This document shows positions 1 to 8,847 of a DNA stretch of 64,000 nt, piece by piece. The position numbers and the translations under genes are program-made. The DNA lies in assembly GCF_000739735.1 (NCBI RefSeq), contig NZ_BBJF01000008.1:1-64000 (forward strand), written 5' to 3'. This DNA is from Paraburkholderia ginsengisoli NBRC 100965 (GTDB taxonomy: Bacteria > Pseudomonadota > Gammaproteobacteria > Burkholderiales > Burkholderiaceae). The notes below the pieces were generated by a model, which saw only the letters and a list, made by a program, of their open reading frames with translations, was not told the origin of the DNA and made no database searches. Position 1 is the stretch's first letter, and the number at the start of each line of letters is the position of its first letter.

Positions 1-167
1 GAAGGCTCTTTTTCGTTTCGTCAACAACATTTTTTCGCTTCCGCTTAAAACCTTGTTGGCGTCACAACCGCTGGTTTCCGCCGCGGCCCTCGTTCGCAAA
101 CGAGGACGCGAATAATAGGCGAACGGCCGCGCTCCGACAAGGGTTTGACGAAATTTTTTCTGGTGAC

Positions 168-1445
168 TTACTTCCGCGCCGAGTTCACAACTGCGTCCAC
201 GGGAATCGCCGCCGCCATGGCGGCATAGCCGGCATCGCTGGGATGGATGTGATCACCACTGTCGAAATCGCGTTGCAGACGATCCGGCTGCGCCCGGTCT
301 CGCAGCGCCGCGTCGAAGTCGACGACGCCGTCGAAAGCGTGGCTGGTGCGAATCCACTGGTTGACGGCGAGGCGGATGCTTTCCCGCTCCGCTGGCAGCG
401 ACGCCGGCGTCAACGTTGCGCCGAACACCTTCAGGCCAGCGTGCCGCGCGGCGGCGATCACCCGCTGATATCCGGCAATGAGGTCCGCAGCCGTCACCGC
501 GGTATGCGGAGAATCGCAGTCGAGCCCGCTACGCGCCGGCATCGCGGCGAAGTTGATGTCGTTGATGCCAATCAGCAGGATCGCCGTCCTGACGCCCGGA
601 CGCCGGAGAATGTCGCGCTCGAAACGGCTCGCCAGTGCATCGCCGTAGCAAGGCGAGTCGCTCAGAAGCCGATTCCCGCTGATCCCGAGATTGACGACCG
701 CGATCGAAGGATCGCCGGTGCCGTCCAGGCGGCGAGCCAACGCATCTGGCCAGCGACGATTCTGATTCAGGCTGGAGCGCATGCCGTCGGTGATCGAATC
801 GCCGATCGCGGCGACCGCTGCCGACGACGCCGCCGCTTCGACCGACAATCCGGTCACCCACATATAGTGCGTAAACCGGCCGCGAAATGCTTCGGCCGAA
901 GCGTCCGCCGCATGATTTCCCGGCGCGGAGACATAGTTCACCTGATTCGATACGCGGTGCCACGCCACCACCCCCTGTTGGGGCCCCATGAATGCGCTGA
1001 TGGCATACGGCGCGCCCTCGGCGATATCCATAGCGACTGGATCGCTGTCCAACTCCGCGCCGGCCGGAATACTGACGGCGCCGCGTCCGCCGAACATCAC
1101 ACGCTTCGCGTCGCCACCGACAGTAGCCGCGCCGCCCGCCGAACGCGCGATGCGCAGCTCGTCGATGACAAGCGGTGTCTTGCCGTACTCGTTACTAAGA
1201 TGGATTCGCGCCGACTTTCCCGACAGCGTCGGATACACAATTTGACGGACGGTGCGTCCCGCGACCTCGGGCGCGCGGTACAACGGCGGCAAGTCCGCCC
1301 GCTGCGGAATGGGTTGCAACGCGGTCGCCCATGCGGCGACCCAGTGGACTGGCGCCGGGGCGTCGACGGCAAAGACAGTGGAGGACACGGCGAACTGCGC
1401 AAGCAGCGCCGCGCCGCATGCGGCAGCCAAGGTGCGAATGGTCAT
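168..1445 (-). CDS. Secreted SGNH/GDSL-type esterase
   Basis: A 425-residue protein with an N-terminal signal peptide (about residues 1-26, ending SSTVFA). The SGNH hydrolase blocks are visible: block I AIGDSITDG with nucleophile Ser about 217, block II GISGN about 255-258, block III GINDI about 293-297 and block V DHIHPSDAGY near residue 400, which holds the catalytic Asp/His. The roughly 190 residues before block I form a beta-rich N-terminal domain seen in two-domain secreted SGNH hydrolases. It probably deacylates a carbohydrate or lipid ester in the periplasm or outside the cell; the substrate cannot be read from sequence. It is monocistronic and faces the left edge. Confidence 0.85.
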   Translation of the reverse strand: MTIRTLAAACGAALLAQFAVSSTVFAVDAPAPVHWVAAWATALQPIPQRADLPPLYRAPEVAGRTVRQIVYPTLSGKSARIHLSNEYGKTPLVIDELRIARSAGGAATVGGDAKRVMFGGRGAVSIPAGAELDSDPVAMDIAEGAPYAISAFMGPQQGVVAWHRVSNQVNYVSAPGNHAADASAEAFRGRFTHYMWVTGLSVEAAASSAAVAAIGDSITDGMRSSLNQNRRWPDALARRLDGTGDPSIAVVNLGISGNRLLSDSPCYGDALASRFERDILRRPGVRTAILLIGINDINFAAMPARSGLDCDSPHTAVTAADLIAGYQRVIAAARHAGLKVFGATLTPASLPAERESIRLAVNQWIRTSHAFDGVVDFDAALRDRAQPDRLQRDFDSGDHIHPSDAGYAAMAAAIPVDAVVNSARK

Positions 1446-1532
1446 TCGGGTGGTGGGTTCGAGGCCAAACGAGCATTGTGCCCGATCGCCACGGCAATCG
1501 CGGGCGGCCGCGAACGCGCGCCGCCCCCCAGC

Positions 1533-3155
1533 TCAGACCTTCTGGGCGCCGGTCATTTTCAACGCGAGCGCTTCGGCGACTTCTATTCCGTCGATCGCCG
1601 CCGAATAAATCCCGCCGGCATACCCCGCGCCCTCGCCCGCCGGATACAACCCCTCGACATTCATACTCTGATAGTCATCCCGTCGACGCACGCGAATCGG
1701 CGACGACGTTCGCGTCTCGACGCCCGTCAACACGGCGTCATGCATCGCAAAGCCCGCGATCTTCTTGTCCATCTGTGGCAGCGCTTCGCGAATTGCCTCG
1801 ATCACGTAGTCGGGCAGCGCGGTGCTGAGATCGGTCGGATGCACGCCCGGTTTGTACGATGGCATTACCGAACCCAGCGACGTGGACGGCCGGCCGGCGA
1901 TAAAGTCACCGACCAGCTGACCCGGCGCCATATAGTTGCCGCCGCCGAGCTCGAACGCCCGCTCTTCCCATTTGCGCTGGAAGGCAATGCCCGCGAGCGG
2001 GCCGCCCGGGTAATCGTCCGGCGTAATGCCGACCACAATCCCGGCATTGGCATTCCGCTCCGCCCGCGAGTACTGGCTCATGCCATTGGTGACAACGCGC
2101 CCGGGCTCCGAAGTCGCCGCCACCACCGTGCCGCCCGGGCACATGCAGAAACTGTAGACCGCGCGTCCGTTGCTGCAGTGATGCACCACCTTGTAGTCGG
2201 CCGCGCCCAGCTGTTTGTGACCGGCAAACTTGCCAAAACGGCTGCGATCGATCAAACCTTGCGGATGTTCAATCCGGAAGCCGAGCGAAAACGGCTTCGC
2301 CTCGATATAGACGCCGCGGTCGTGCAGCATCTCGAAGGTGTCGCGCGCGCTGTGGCCCACCGCCAGCACCACGTGATCGCAGCGCAGCGTGTCGCCGGAC
2401 GACAGCTTCAAGCCGCGCACCTTGCCGTCGTCGATGTCGATATCGTCGACGCGCGTTTCGAAGCGCACCTCGCCGCCCAGCTCATGGATGGTCGCGCGCA
2501 TCTTTTCGACCATGCTGACGAGGCGGAACGTCCCGATATGGGGCCGGCTCAGATACAGAATATCTTCCGGTGCGCCGGCCCGGACGAATTCGTCGAGCAC
2601 CTTGCGACCATAGTGCTTCGGATCCTTGATCTGGCTGTACAGCTTGCCGTCCGAGAACGTGCCCGCACCGCCTTCGCCGAACTGCACGTTCGACTCGGGA
2701 TTGAGCACCGACTTCCGCCACAGCCCGAAGGTGTCTTTCGTGCGCTCGCGCACAGCCTTGCCGCGCTCAAGGATGATCGGCCGGAAGCCCATCTGCGCGA
2801 GGATCAATCCGGCAAAGAGCCCGCACGGGCCCATGCCGATCACGACCGGGCGCGGCGTCGTCAATTGCGCGGGGGCCTTGGCGACAAACCGGTACGTCAT
2901 ATCGGGCGTCACGCCGCAGTGCGGCACGTCGGCGAGCCGCTTCAGCGCGGCCGCTTCATCCGTGACCTCGACATCGACGATATAGGTAAGCTTGATGTCG
3001 GCGCGTTTGCGCGCGTCGTGCGCGCGACGAAACACGGTGTACCGGATGAGCCCGTCCTCTGTCACACCGAGCTCCGCGAGGCGTGCACGGACGGCCGCTT
3101 CAAGAGCGCTCTCGGGGTGATCGAGCGGGAGTTTGATTTCGCTTAGACGTAACAT
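1533..3155 (-). CDS. FAD-dependent dehydrogenase-like protein (COG2509 type)
   Basis: A protein of 540 residues. I chose the ATG at 3155 (MLRLSEIKLPLDH, the usual family N-terminus) over an in-frame upstream TTG at 3194. An N-terminal ferredoxin-like region (1-95) is followed by a dinucleotide-binding motif GMGPCGLFAG (about 107-116), a second FAD-contact segment around FGEGGAGTFSDGK, and a C-terminal YPAGEGAGYAGGI segment near residue 515, typical of this flavoprotein family. The physiological substrate of COG2509 proteins is unknown to me. It is divergent from the paa operon across about 215 bp and probably unrelated to it. Confidence 0.85.
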   Translation of the reverse strand: MLRLSEIKLPLDHPESALEAAVRARLAELGVTEDGLIRYTVFRRAHDARKRADIKLTYIVDVEVTDEAAALKRLADVPHCGVTPDMTYRFVAKAPAQLTTPRPVVIGMGPCGLFAGLILAQMGFRPIILERGKAVRERTKDTFGLWRKSVLNPESNVQFGEGGAGTFSDGKLYSQIKDPKHYGRKVLDEFVRAGAPEDILYLSRPHIGTFRLVSMVEKMRATIHELGGEVRFETRVDDIDIDDGKVRGLKLSSGDTLRCDHVVLAVGHSARDTFEMLHDRGVYIEAKPFSLGFRIEHPQGLIDRSRFGKFAGHKQLGAADYKVVHHCSNGRAVYSFCMCPGGTVVAATSEPGRVVTNGMSQYSRAERNANAGIVVGITPDDYPGGPLAGIAFQRKWEERAFELGGGNYMAPGQLVGDFIAGRPSTSLGSVMPSYKPGVHPTDLSTALPDYVIEAIREALPQMDKKIAGFAMHDAVLTGVETRTSSPIRVRRRDDYQSMNVEGLYPAGEGAGYAGGIYSAAIDGIEVAEALALKMTGAQKV

Positions 3156-3306
3156 GAGTACCGGGGATGCGGGAGGACCGCAAATCGCGGCCAATTCGCA
3201 ATTTTATAGGTTAAGTGTCGGCACGGGGCAGTGGCGCTGACGAAACGCCGCGACCGCCGACCCAAACCGACCCTATCAGCGGCACTGACCATCGTCAAAA
3301 AATTTA

Positions 3307-3334
3307 TTAACCGACCGGTCGGTTGGCTTATACT
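3307..3334 (+). promoter_or_regulatory. paa operon promoter with TetR-type (PaaR) operator
   Basis: A perfect 16-bp palindrome AACCGACCGGTCGGTT lies at 3309-3324. It sits between a possible -35 (TTAACC, 3307-3312) and a -10 (TATACT, 3329-3334) spaced 16 bp apart, and 37 bp upstream of the paaA ATG. The AACCGACCGGTCGGTT half-site pattern is typical of TetR-family operators, and a TetR gene lies just beyond the operon (8236-8847). The position implies repression by blocking RNA polymerase. The PaaR assignment is an inference from proximity. Confidence 0.75.
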
Positions 3335-3370
3335 GTGCGAACTCAGACAACTTCCGCAGAGAGCGTCCCC

Positions 3371-4369
3371 ATGTACACGCAATCCCTGGATATTCCCGGC
3401 AATGTTGCCCCGCTGGATGCGGGCGCAAATTCGCCCGAGCAGGCGCAATTCGATGCAGTCATGGCCGCCGACGGCAAGGTCGAGCCGCAGGACTGGATGC
3501 CCGACGCGTACCGCAAAACACTGGTGCGGCAAATTTCGCAACACGCGCATTCGGAAATCGTCGGCATGCTCCCGGAGGGCAACTGGATCACGCGCGCCCC
3601 GAGTCTGAAGCGCAAGGCAATTCTGCTCGCCAAAGTGCAGGATGAAGCCGGTCACGGTCTTTATCTCTACAGTGCGGCTGAAACGCTCGGCGTGTCGCGT
3701 GATCAGCTGATCGCCGCACTACATTCGGGCAAGGCCAAATATTCGAGCATCTTCAATTACCCGACGCCCACGTGGGCCGATGTCGGCGTGATTGGCTGGC
3801 TGGTCGACGGCGCGGCGATCATGAACCAGATCCCTCTGTGCCGCTGCACGTACGGTCCGTACGCCCGCGCGATGATCCGCATCTGCAAGGAAGAGTCGTT
3901 TCACCAGCGCCAGGGTTTCGACGCGCTGATGTCGATGATGTCCGGCACCGACGCGCAACGCGAATTGGTCCAGCAGGCGGTGAATCGCTGGTGGTGGCCG
4001 GTGCTGATGATGTTCGGCCCGAGCGACAAGGATTCGATCCACAGCAATCAGTCGTCCAAATGGGGCATCAAGCGCATTTCCAACGACGACCTACGGCAGA
4101 AATTCGTCGACGCCACCGTCGACCAAGCCAAGGTGCTGGGCGTCACGCTACCCGACCCGGATCTGAAATGGAACGAGGCGCGCGGCCATTACGACTACGG
4201 CGACATCGACTGGGAAGAATTCTGGCGCGTCGTGAACGGCGATGGCCCGTGCAACCGTGAACGCCTGGTCACCCGCGTCAAAGCCCATGACGACGGCGCG
4301 TGGGTGCGCGAAGCCGCCCTCGCGCACGCCGAAAAACAGCGCCAGCGCGCGCAACAGCACGCCGCTTGA
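3371..4369 (+). CDS. paaA: 1,2-phenylacetyl-CoA epoxidase subunit PaaA
   Basis: The 332-residue catalytic alpha subunit of the PaaABCE multicomponent oxygenase, which epoxidises the ring of phenylacetyl-CoA in aerobic phenylacetate degradation. The ferritin-like di-iron ligand motifs are visible: a Glu in the first helix, QDEAGHG (about 102-108), and the second-half KEESFHQRQG segment with its E..H pair. The start is the ATG at 3371 with a purine-rich AGAGAGCG upstream; an in-frame ATG at 3323 lies inside the promoter and is unlikely. It is first of five collinear genes. A structured 148-bp gap separates it from paaB. Confidence 0.97.
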   Translation: MYTQSLDIPGNVAPLDAGANSPEQAQFDAVMAADGKVEPQDWMPDAYRKTLVRQISQHAHSEIVGMLPEGNWITRAPSLKRKAILLAKVQDEAGHGLYLYSAAETLGVSRDQLIAALHSGKAKYSSIFNYPTPTWADVGVIGWLVDGAAIMNQIPLCRCTYGPYARAMIRICKEESFHQRQGFDALMSMMSGTDAQRELVQQAVNRWWWPVLMMFGPSDKDSIHSNQSSKWGIKRISNDDLRQKFVDATVDQAKVLGVTLPDPDLKWNEARGHYDYGDIDWEEFWRVVNGDGPCNRERLVTRVKAHDDGAWVREAALAHAEKQRQRAQQHAA

Positions 4370-4412
4370 CGAGCGCGGCGCGTCGGGAAGAAACGATAAC
4401 CATGTTTCAGAA

Positions 4413-4446
4413 GACCGGGGTTAGCGCCAAAGCGCTAACCCCGATC
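4413..4446 (+). repeat. Intercistronic hairpin repeat 1 (paaA-paaB)
   Basis: A near-perfect inverted repeat: arms 4413-4427 and 4432-4446 pair at 14 of 15 positions around a CAAA loop, with core arm GGGGTTAGCGC. There is no T-run, so it is not an obvious terminator. A related element follows at 4467-4499 and another precedes hppD at 10533-10565, making this a dispersed hairpin family rather than a local accident. A likely role is mRNA processing or stability, tuning paaA against downstream subunits (inference). Confidence 0.75.
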
Positions 4447-4466
4447 GACCGCAACGGATTGCATGG

Positions 4467-4499
4467 GACCGGAGTAAGCGCTCAACGCCAACTCCGGTC
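4467..4499 (+). repeat. Intercistronic hairpin repeat 2 (upstream of the paaB ribosome site)
   Basis: Arms GACCGGAGT (4467-4475) and ACTCCGGTC (4491-4499) pair perfectly. An inner GCG/CGC pairing (4478-4480 with 4486-4488) closes a CTCAA loop. The element ends 3 nt before the paaB Shine-Dalgarno AAAGGAG (4503-4509). The same layout (right arm ending CTCCGGT, then CGACA, then the ribosome site, then ATG) recurs upstream of hppD. Confidence 0.75.
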
Positions 4500-4517
4500 G
4501 ACAAAGGAGATAGAGCA

Positions 4518-4802
4518 ATGAACAAAGAATGGCCGATCTGGGAAGTCTTCGTGCGCAGCAAGCAGGGACTCGACCACAAACACTGCGGCAGCCTGCACGC
4601 CGCCGACGCGCCGATGGCGCTGCGCATGGCGCGCGACGTCTACACGCGCCGCCAGGAAGGCGTAAGCATCTGGGTGGTGCCGTCGTCGGCGATCACGGCG
4701 TCCGCGCCGGAAGACAAGGCGGAACTGTTCGAACCGGCTGGCGACAAGATCTACCGCCACCCGACGTTCTACACGCTCCCCGACGAAGTCAACCACATGT
4801 AA
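4518..4802 (+). CDS. paaB: 1,2-phenylacetyl-CoA epoxidase subunit PaaB
   Basis: A 94-residue protein of the usual PaaB size, beginning MNKEWPIWEVFVRSKQGLDH, which is characteristic of the family. PaaB bridges PaaAC subcomplexes in the epoxidase and is needed for activity in vivo. A strong ribosome site AAAGGAG (4503-4509) lies 8 bp from the ATG. paaC starts 8 bp after its stop, so the two are co-translated from one message. Confidence 0.96.
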   Translation: MNKEWPIWEVFVRSKQGLDHKHCGSLHAADAPMALRMARDVYTRRQEGVSIWVVPSSAITASAPEDKAELFEPAGDKIYRHPTFYTLPDEVNHM

Positions 4803-4810
4803 GCGCGGCC

Positions 4811-5614
4811 ATGAACATCACGCCCCAACATCTCCAATACGTGCTGCGCCTCGCGGATACCGCGCTGATTCTCGGTCAGCGTAATACCGAATGGTGCGGT
4901 CACGGGCCGATCCTCGAAGAGGACATCGCGCTGTCGAACATGAGTCTCGATCTGATCGGCCAGGCGCGCCTGCTGTACACGCACGCCGCCGCGCTCGAGC
5001 AGCAGCTCACCGGCAAGAGCCGCACGGAAGACGACTACGCGTACTTCCGCGCCGAACGCGAATTCGCCAACTACACGCTCGCCGAGTTGCCGCATTACGG
5101 CCCGCTGTGCGGCACCGCGCAGGCCGAGAAGGACTATGCGGTCACGATCGTGCGCAACTTCCTTTACTCGACGTTGATGGCGCATCTGTGGACCGCGCTG
5201 ACGAACTCCACCGACGAGCAACTCGCAGCGATCGCGTCGAAGTCGATCAAGGAAACCAGCTATCACGTGCACCACGCGAGCGAGTGGCTGATCCGTTTCG
5301 GCGACGGCACCGACGAATCGCATCGCCGCGCACAAGCCGCGCTGGACTACCTGCTGCCGTACACGCGCGAATTTTTCAGCGCGGACGCGGTGGAAGAAAC
5401 GATCGCCGCAGCCGGCATCGGCCTGCGGACCTCGGAACTCGAAGCCGCGTGGCTCGACGACGTGCGCGCCACGCTCGACGCAGCCACGCTGACGCTGCCC
5501 GAAGCGGTCAAGCACATCACAACCGGCAAGCACGGCGAACACTCGGAGCACATGGGCTTCGTGCTGGCCGAAATGCAGAGCCTCGCGCGCCAGCATCCCG
5601 GCGCCACCTGGTAA
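4811..5614 (+). CDS. paaC: 1,2-phenylacetyl-CoA epoxidase subunit PaaC
   Basis: The 267-residue structural ferritin-like subunit that partners PaaA. It starts MNITPQHLQYVLRLADTALI, typical of PaaC, and carries the conserved segments WCGHGPILEEDIALSN and KETSYHVHHASEWLIRFGDG. An in-frame open frame extends upstream through paaB but is a shadow. The gene lies between paaB and paaD with gaps of 8 and 7 bp. Confidence 0.96.
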   Translation: MNITPQHLQYVLRLADTALILGQRNTEWCGHGPILEEDIALSNMSLDLIGQARLLYTHAAALEQQLTGKSRTEDDYAYFRAEREFANYTLAELPHYGPLCGTAQAEKDYAVTIVRNFLYSTLMAHLWTALTNSTDEQLAAIASKSIKETSYHVHHASEWLIRFGDGTDESHRRAQAALDYLLPYTREFFSADAVEETIAAAGIGLRTSELEAAWLDDVRATLDAATLTLPEAVKHITTGKHGEHSEHMGFVLAEMQSLARQHPGATW

Positions 5615-5621
5615 TCCGACG

Positions 5622-6164
5622 ATGACGACCTCGACTGCCGCCACCACGAGCGACGCCGCGCTCCAACGCGCTTGGGCTGTACTTGAAACGGTGCCCGACC
5701 CGGAGATTCCGGTCGTGTCGATTCGCGAACTCGGCATTCTGCGCGATGTGCGCCGCGACGCCGACGGCACGCTCGAAGTCGTGATCACGCCGACGTACTC
5801 CGGTTGTCCTGCGATGTCGCAGATTGCCGAGGACGTCGCCCACGCGCTCGACGTCGCGGAACTCAAACCGTACCGCGTCGCCACGGTGCTCGCGCCGGCC
5901 TGGACCACCGACTGGATGACCGCCGACGCCCGCGAAAAGCTGCGCGCGTACGGCATTGCGCCGCCCACGGGCAACTGCGGGTCGGCCGCACCATCGCAGG
6001 AAAAAGTGATGCGCTTCGTGCCGCGGGCGCTGCCGGCGCCGTCCTGTCCGCGTTGCGGCTCGGCGCACACCGAACGTATCGCGCAATTCGGCTCTACTGC
6101 CTGCAAGGCCTTGTACCGCTGCCTCGACTGCCGCGAACCCTTCGACTACTTCAAACCATACTGA
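5622..6164 (+). CDS. paaD: PaaD, epoxidase maturation protein
   Basis: A 180-residue protein with an N-terminal MIP18/DUF59-like domain (about 13-110: VPDPEIPVVSIRELGI, YSGCPAM) and a C-terminal cysteine-rich tail (CPRCGS, then CKALYRCLDC, about 144-172) that can bind metal. PaaD is required for phenylacetyl-CoA epoxidation in vivo and, by family analogy, assists iron-sulfur cluster delivery to PaaE. Its stop is separated from the paaE ATG by 1 bp, so coupling is likely. Confidence 0.95.
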   Translation: MTTSTAATTSDAALQRAWAVLETVPDPEIPVVSIRELGILRDVRRDADGTLEVVITPTYSGCPAMSQIAEDVAHALDVAELKPYRVATVLAPAWTTDWMTADAREKLRAYGIAPPTGNCGSAAPSQEKVMRFVPRALPAPSCPRCGSAHTERIAQFGSTACKALYRCLDCREPFDYFKPY

Positions 6165-6165
6165 T

Positions 6166-7254
6166 ATGGCCACTCCGCAATTTCATCCGCTGCGTATCCG
6201 CGAAGTGCGGCCTGAAACCGCCGACGCGGTCTCGGTCGCCTTCGAAGTCCCGGTCGAGCTGCGCGACCTGTATCGCTTCACGCAAGGCCAGTTCGTCACG
6301 CTGAAGACGCATATCGACGGTGAGGAAACGCGCCGCTCGTATTCGATCTGCGTCGGCGTCACCGATTACGATCGCGACGGCGAACTGCGCATCGGCATCA
6401 AGCGCGTGCGCGGCGGGCGTTTCTCGAACTTCGCGTTCGACACGCTGCAGCCCGGCCACACGATCGACGTGATGACCCCCGACGGCCGCTTCTTCACCCA
6501 TCTGAACGCCGATCAGGGTCAGCAGTACCTCGCGTTTTCAGGCGGCTCGGGCATCACGCCGGTGCTGGCGATCATCAAGACGACGCTCGAAATCGAGCCG
6601 CGCAGCACCTTCACGCTCGTGTACGGCAACCGCAGCGTCGATCAGATCATGTTCGCGGAAGAGCTCGAAGATCTGAAGAACCGCTTCATGAATCGCTTCG
6701 TGCTGTATCACGTGCTGTCGGACGATCTGCAGGACGTGGAGCTGTTCAACGGCGTGCTCGACCAGCAGAAGTGCGCGGCGTTCATCGAGAATCTGCTGCC
6801 GGCCGATGCAATCGACGAAGCGTTCATCTGCGGCCCCGGCCCCATGATGGATGCCGCCGAGGCGGCGCTGAAAGCCGCCGGCGTGCCGCCCGCGAAAGTG
6901 CACGTGGAGCGTTTCGGCTCGCCGCTGCCGCAAGCGGGCGTGCCGCCGGTCGAGATCACCGAAAACACGCCGGCCGCCGACCTCGAAATTGTGCTCGACG
7001 GTAAGCGCCGCAAGCTGCGTCTTCCATATCAAGGCGTGAGCGTACTGGATGTGGGTCTGCGCGCCGGCCTCGCCCTACCGTACGCGTGCAAGGGCGGCGT
7101 TTGCTGCACCTGCCGCGCGAAGGTGCTGGAAGGCGAAGTGAAAATGGAAAAGAACTACACGCTCGAAGAACACGAAATCCGCGACGGGTTCGTGCTGACG
7201 TGCCAATGCCATCCGGTCAGCGACCGCGTGGTGGTGAGCTACGACGAACGCTGA
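6166..7254 (+). CDS. paaE: 1,2-phenylacetyl-CoA epoxidase reductase PaaE
   Basis: The 362-residue electron-transfer subunit. The N-terminal ferredoxin-NADP reductase domain shows the FAD motif RRSYSIC (about 56-62), the nucleotide-binding segment GGSGITPVLA (about 126-135) and CGPGPMM near 225. The C-terminal plant-type 2Fe-2S domain carries CKGGVCCTC and a distal LTCQC cysteine. It passes electrons from NADPH to the PaaA di-iron centre. It is the last gene of paaABCDE and is followed by a strong terminator. Confidence 0.97.
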   Translation: MATPQFHPLRIREVRPETADAVSVAFEVPVELRDLYRFTQGQFVTLKTHIDGEETRRSYSICVGVTDYDRDGELRIGIKRVRGGRFSNFAFDTLQPGHTIDVMTPDGRFFTHLNADQGQQYLAFSGGSGITPVLAIIKTTLEIEPRSTFTLVYGNRSVDQIMFAEELEDLKNRFMNRFVLYHVLSDDLQDVELFNGVLDQQKCAAFIENLLPADAIDEAFICGPGPMMDAAEAALKAAGVPPAKVHVERFGSPLPQAGVPPVEITENTPAADLEIVLDGKRRKLRLPYQGVSVLDVGLRAGLALPYACKGGVCCTCRAKVLEGEVKMEKNYTLEEHEIRDGFVLTCQCHPVSDRVVVSYDER

Positions 7255-7326
7255 GCCTGCGCGCCGCCAAAAGCCTCGCGGTGACACCCGCAGCGCTTTC
7301 GGCGGCCTCGCGATCCGCTTACACTA

Positions 7327-7385
7327 GGGGCCGCTCGCGATCGGACATCTGTTCCGGTCGACGAGCGGCCCCTTTGTTATTGCTT
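7327..7385 (+). terminator. Rho-independent terminator of the paa operon
   Basis: An 11-bp GC-rich stem (7327-7337 with 7362-7372) continues into an inner 8-bp stem (7338-7345 with 7353-7360, one G-T pair) around a 7-nt loop, followed by TTTGTTATTGC. It lies 72 bp after the paaE stop and separates the operon from the DUF1835-type gene. Confidence 0.85.
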
Positions 7386-7409
7386 TATTGCCTCAACCAG
7401 CCACCGCTC

Positions 7410-8222
7410 ATGAGCACGATTCACCTCACCAATGGCGACGTCGCCGCCGAGTCACTGCGCGCCGCGCTCCGCGAAGCGGCCCGCGACGATCTCGTGCACG
7501 CACTGCGGGACGATCTGGCAGTCGGCCCACTACGCGGTATCGACGACGCGCCGAACGTGCGTGCCGACTTCTGGGATCGCGTCAGCGCCGACACCCGGCG
7601 CGACTTCCTGCGCGAATTTCGCGAGCAGGCCGCGGCGCTGGACAACATCGCGCGCGGCGAAGCGAATCTGGTGGTGTGGCACGGCGAAAGCGCCGCGGAT
7701 CAACTGATGCTGCGCCGCGTGTGCTATCACCTGCGCAATAGCCCGCAACGCCTGAACGAGGTGCGTCTGTCGATTCGCGACCTCACCGATCCGGGCGCAT
7801 GGGCGCACACCCGCAAGGATCGCGCGACGTCGGTCGGCATGTTTGCGCCTGCCGTGCTGCAGGCGCGTCTGCCGGACGCCGCGCCGATTTCCGTGCTGCG
7901 CATCAGCCGGCTCGCGCTCGAATGGCAGGAGGTGAAGCACGCGAACGGCGAGACGCGGCGCTGGCGCGACAACACGTTCACGAGCGGCAGTTTCGCCGAT
8001 CTGGACGCGCTGATTCTCGATCGCATCGGCGAAGACTGGCAGCCCGCCGCGCGCGTCGCCGCCCAGCTGATGGCTGCCGAACTCTGGTTTCTGGTGAGCG
8101 ACAGCGTCGTGCTGTGGCGCCTGCGCGAACTGGCCTCGACACGACGCATCAAGTTGCGCGGCGACGCCAACGCCTGGCGCACGCTTGACGTGTGCGCGGC
8201 GTTCGCTCCCTGCCCAAACTAA
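7410..8222 (+). CDS. DUF1835 domain-containing protein
   Basis: A 270-residue cytoplasmic protein. The N-terminal half (MSTIHLTNGDVAAESLR, then GPLRGI and WHGESAADQLMLRRVCYHL) matches the DUF1835 pattern and the C-terminal third resembles the associated DUF3658 region. Its biochemical role is unknown. The start is the ATG at 7410, just after the paa terminator; an in-frame extension back into paaE is spurious. It is 13 bp from paaR, so the two may be co-transcribed. Confidence 0.8.
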   Translation: MSTIHLTNGDVAAESLRAALREAARDDLVHALRDDLAVGPLRGIDDAPNVRADFWDRVSADTRRDFLREFREQAAALDNIARGEANLVVWHGESAADQLMLRRVCYHLRNSPQRLNEVRLSIRDLTDPGAWAHTRKDRATSVGMFAPAVLQARLPDAAPISVLRISRLALEWQEVKHANGETRRWRDNTFTSGSFADLDALILDRIGEDWQPAARVAAQLMAAELWFLVSDSVVLWRLRELASTRRIKLRGDANAWRTLDVCAAFAPCPN

Positions 8223-8235
8223 TAAATAGACCACT

Positions 8236-8847
8236 ATGGCCCGCACCCGAGCTCCCGACCACGAAACCCAACGCGAGCAGATTCTCGAACTGGCCGCGGC
8301 AAAATTCGCCCAAACCAGCTACCCCAGTACCTCGATGGCCGATCTGGCCGCCGCGAGCGGCACGTCGAAAGCGCGTCTGTACCACTACTACGCGAGCAAG
8401 GAGGCAATCCTGTTCGACCTGCTGGATCGCTACACGAAACGGCTGATGCTGATCATTGCCGAGGTGGAAGGTGCCAGCCAGCGGCGCGGACTCACCGAAC
8501 GGGAAACCTTCGCCGAGCTTATCCGGGCGTTTCTGTCCGAGTATGAAACGTCGCATAGCCGGCACGTCGCGCTGTTGAATGACGTGAAGTATCTGGTCGA
8601 CACGCAGCGCGAAGTAGTCCTGAACCGCCAGCGCGACGTAGTCGCGGCCTTTGCGCGGCAACTGGCGCGCGCGTATCCGGAGCGCGCCACCCGCGAAAAC
8701 CAGACCGCGCTCACCATGATGGTGTTCGGCATGATCAATTGGACGTTCACGTGGCTGAAGCCGGACGGCCGCATGGGCTACCGCGAGTTCGCCGAGCAGG
8801 TGGTCGCGATGGTGGATCACGGTTTGAGCACGCCTCAGACAAAATGA
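8236..8847 (+). CDS. paaR: TetR-family regulator, probable PaaR
   Basis: A 203-residue TetR protein. The N-terminal helix-turn-helix is clear (about 12-58: ILELAAAKFAQTSYPSTSMA, then GTSKARLYHYYASKEAIL) and the remainder is an all-helical ligand-binding domain. In related betaproteobacteria a TetR protein encoded beside paaABCDE represses the pathway and is relieved by phenylacetyl-CoA. The perfect palindrome in the paaA promoter (3309-3324) is its likely operator. The gene name rests on this context. Confidence 0.85.
   Translation: MARTRAPDHETQREQILELAAAKFAQTSYPSTSMADLAAASGTSKARLYHYYASKEAILFDLLDRYTKRLMLIIAEVEGASQRRGLTERETFAELIRAFLSEYETSHSRHVALLNDVKYLVDTQREVVLNRQRDVVAAFARQLARAYPERATRENQTALTMMVFGMINWTFTWLKPDGRMGYREFAEQVVAMVDHGLSTPQTK

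Noticed and set aside
243..3146. A 967-codon plus-strand open frame opposite the SGNH and FAD genes
   Set aside because: It is antisense to two genes with clear catalytic motifs; its translation is Arg/His-rich without any domain, typical of GC-rich shadow frames.
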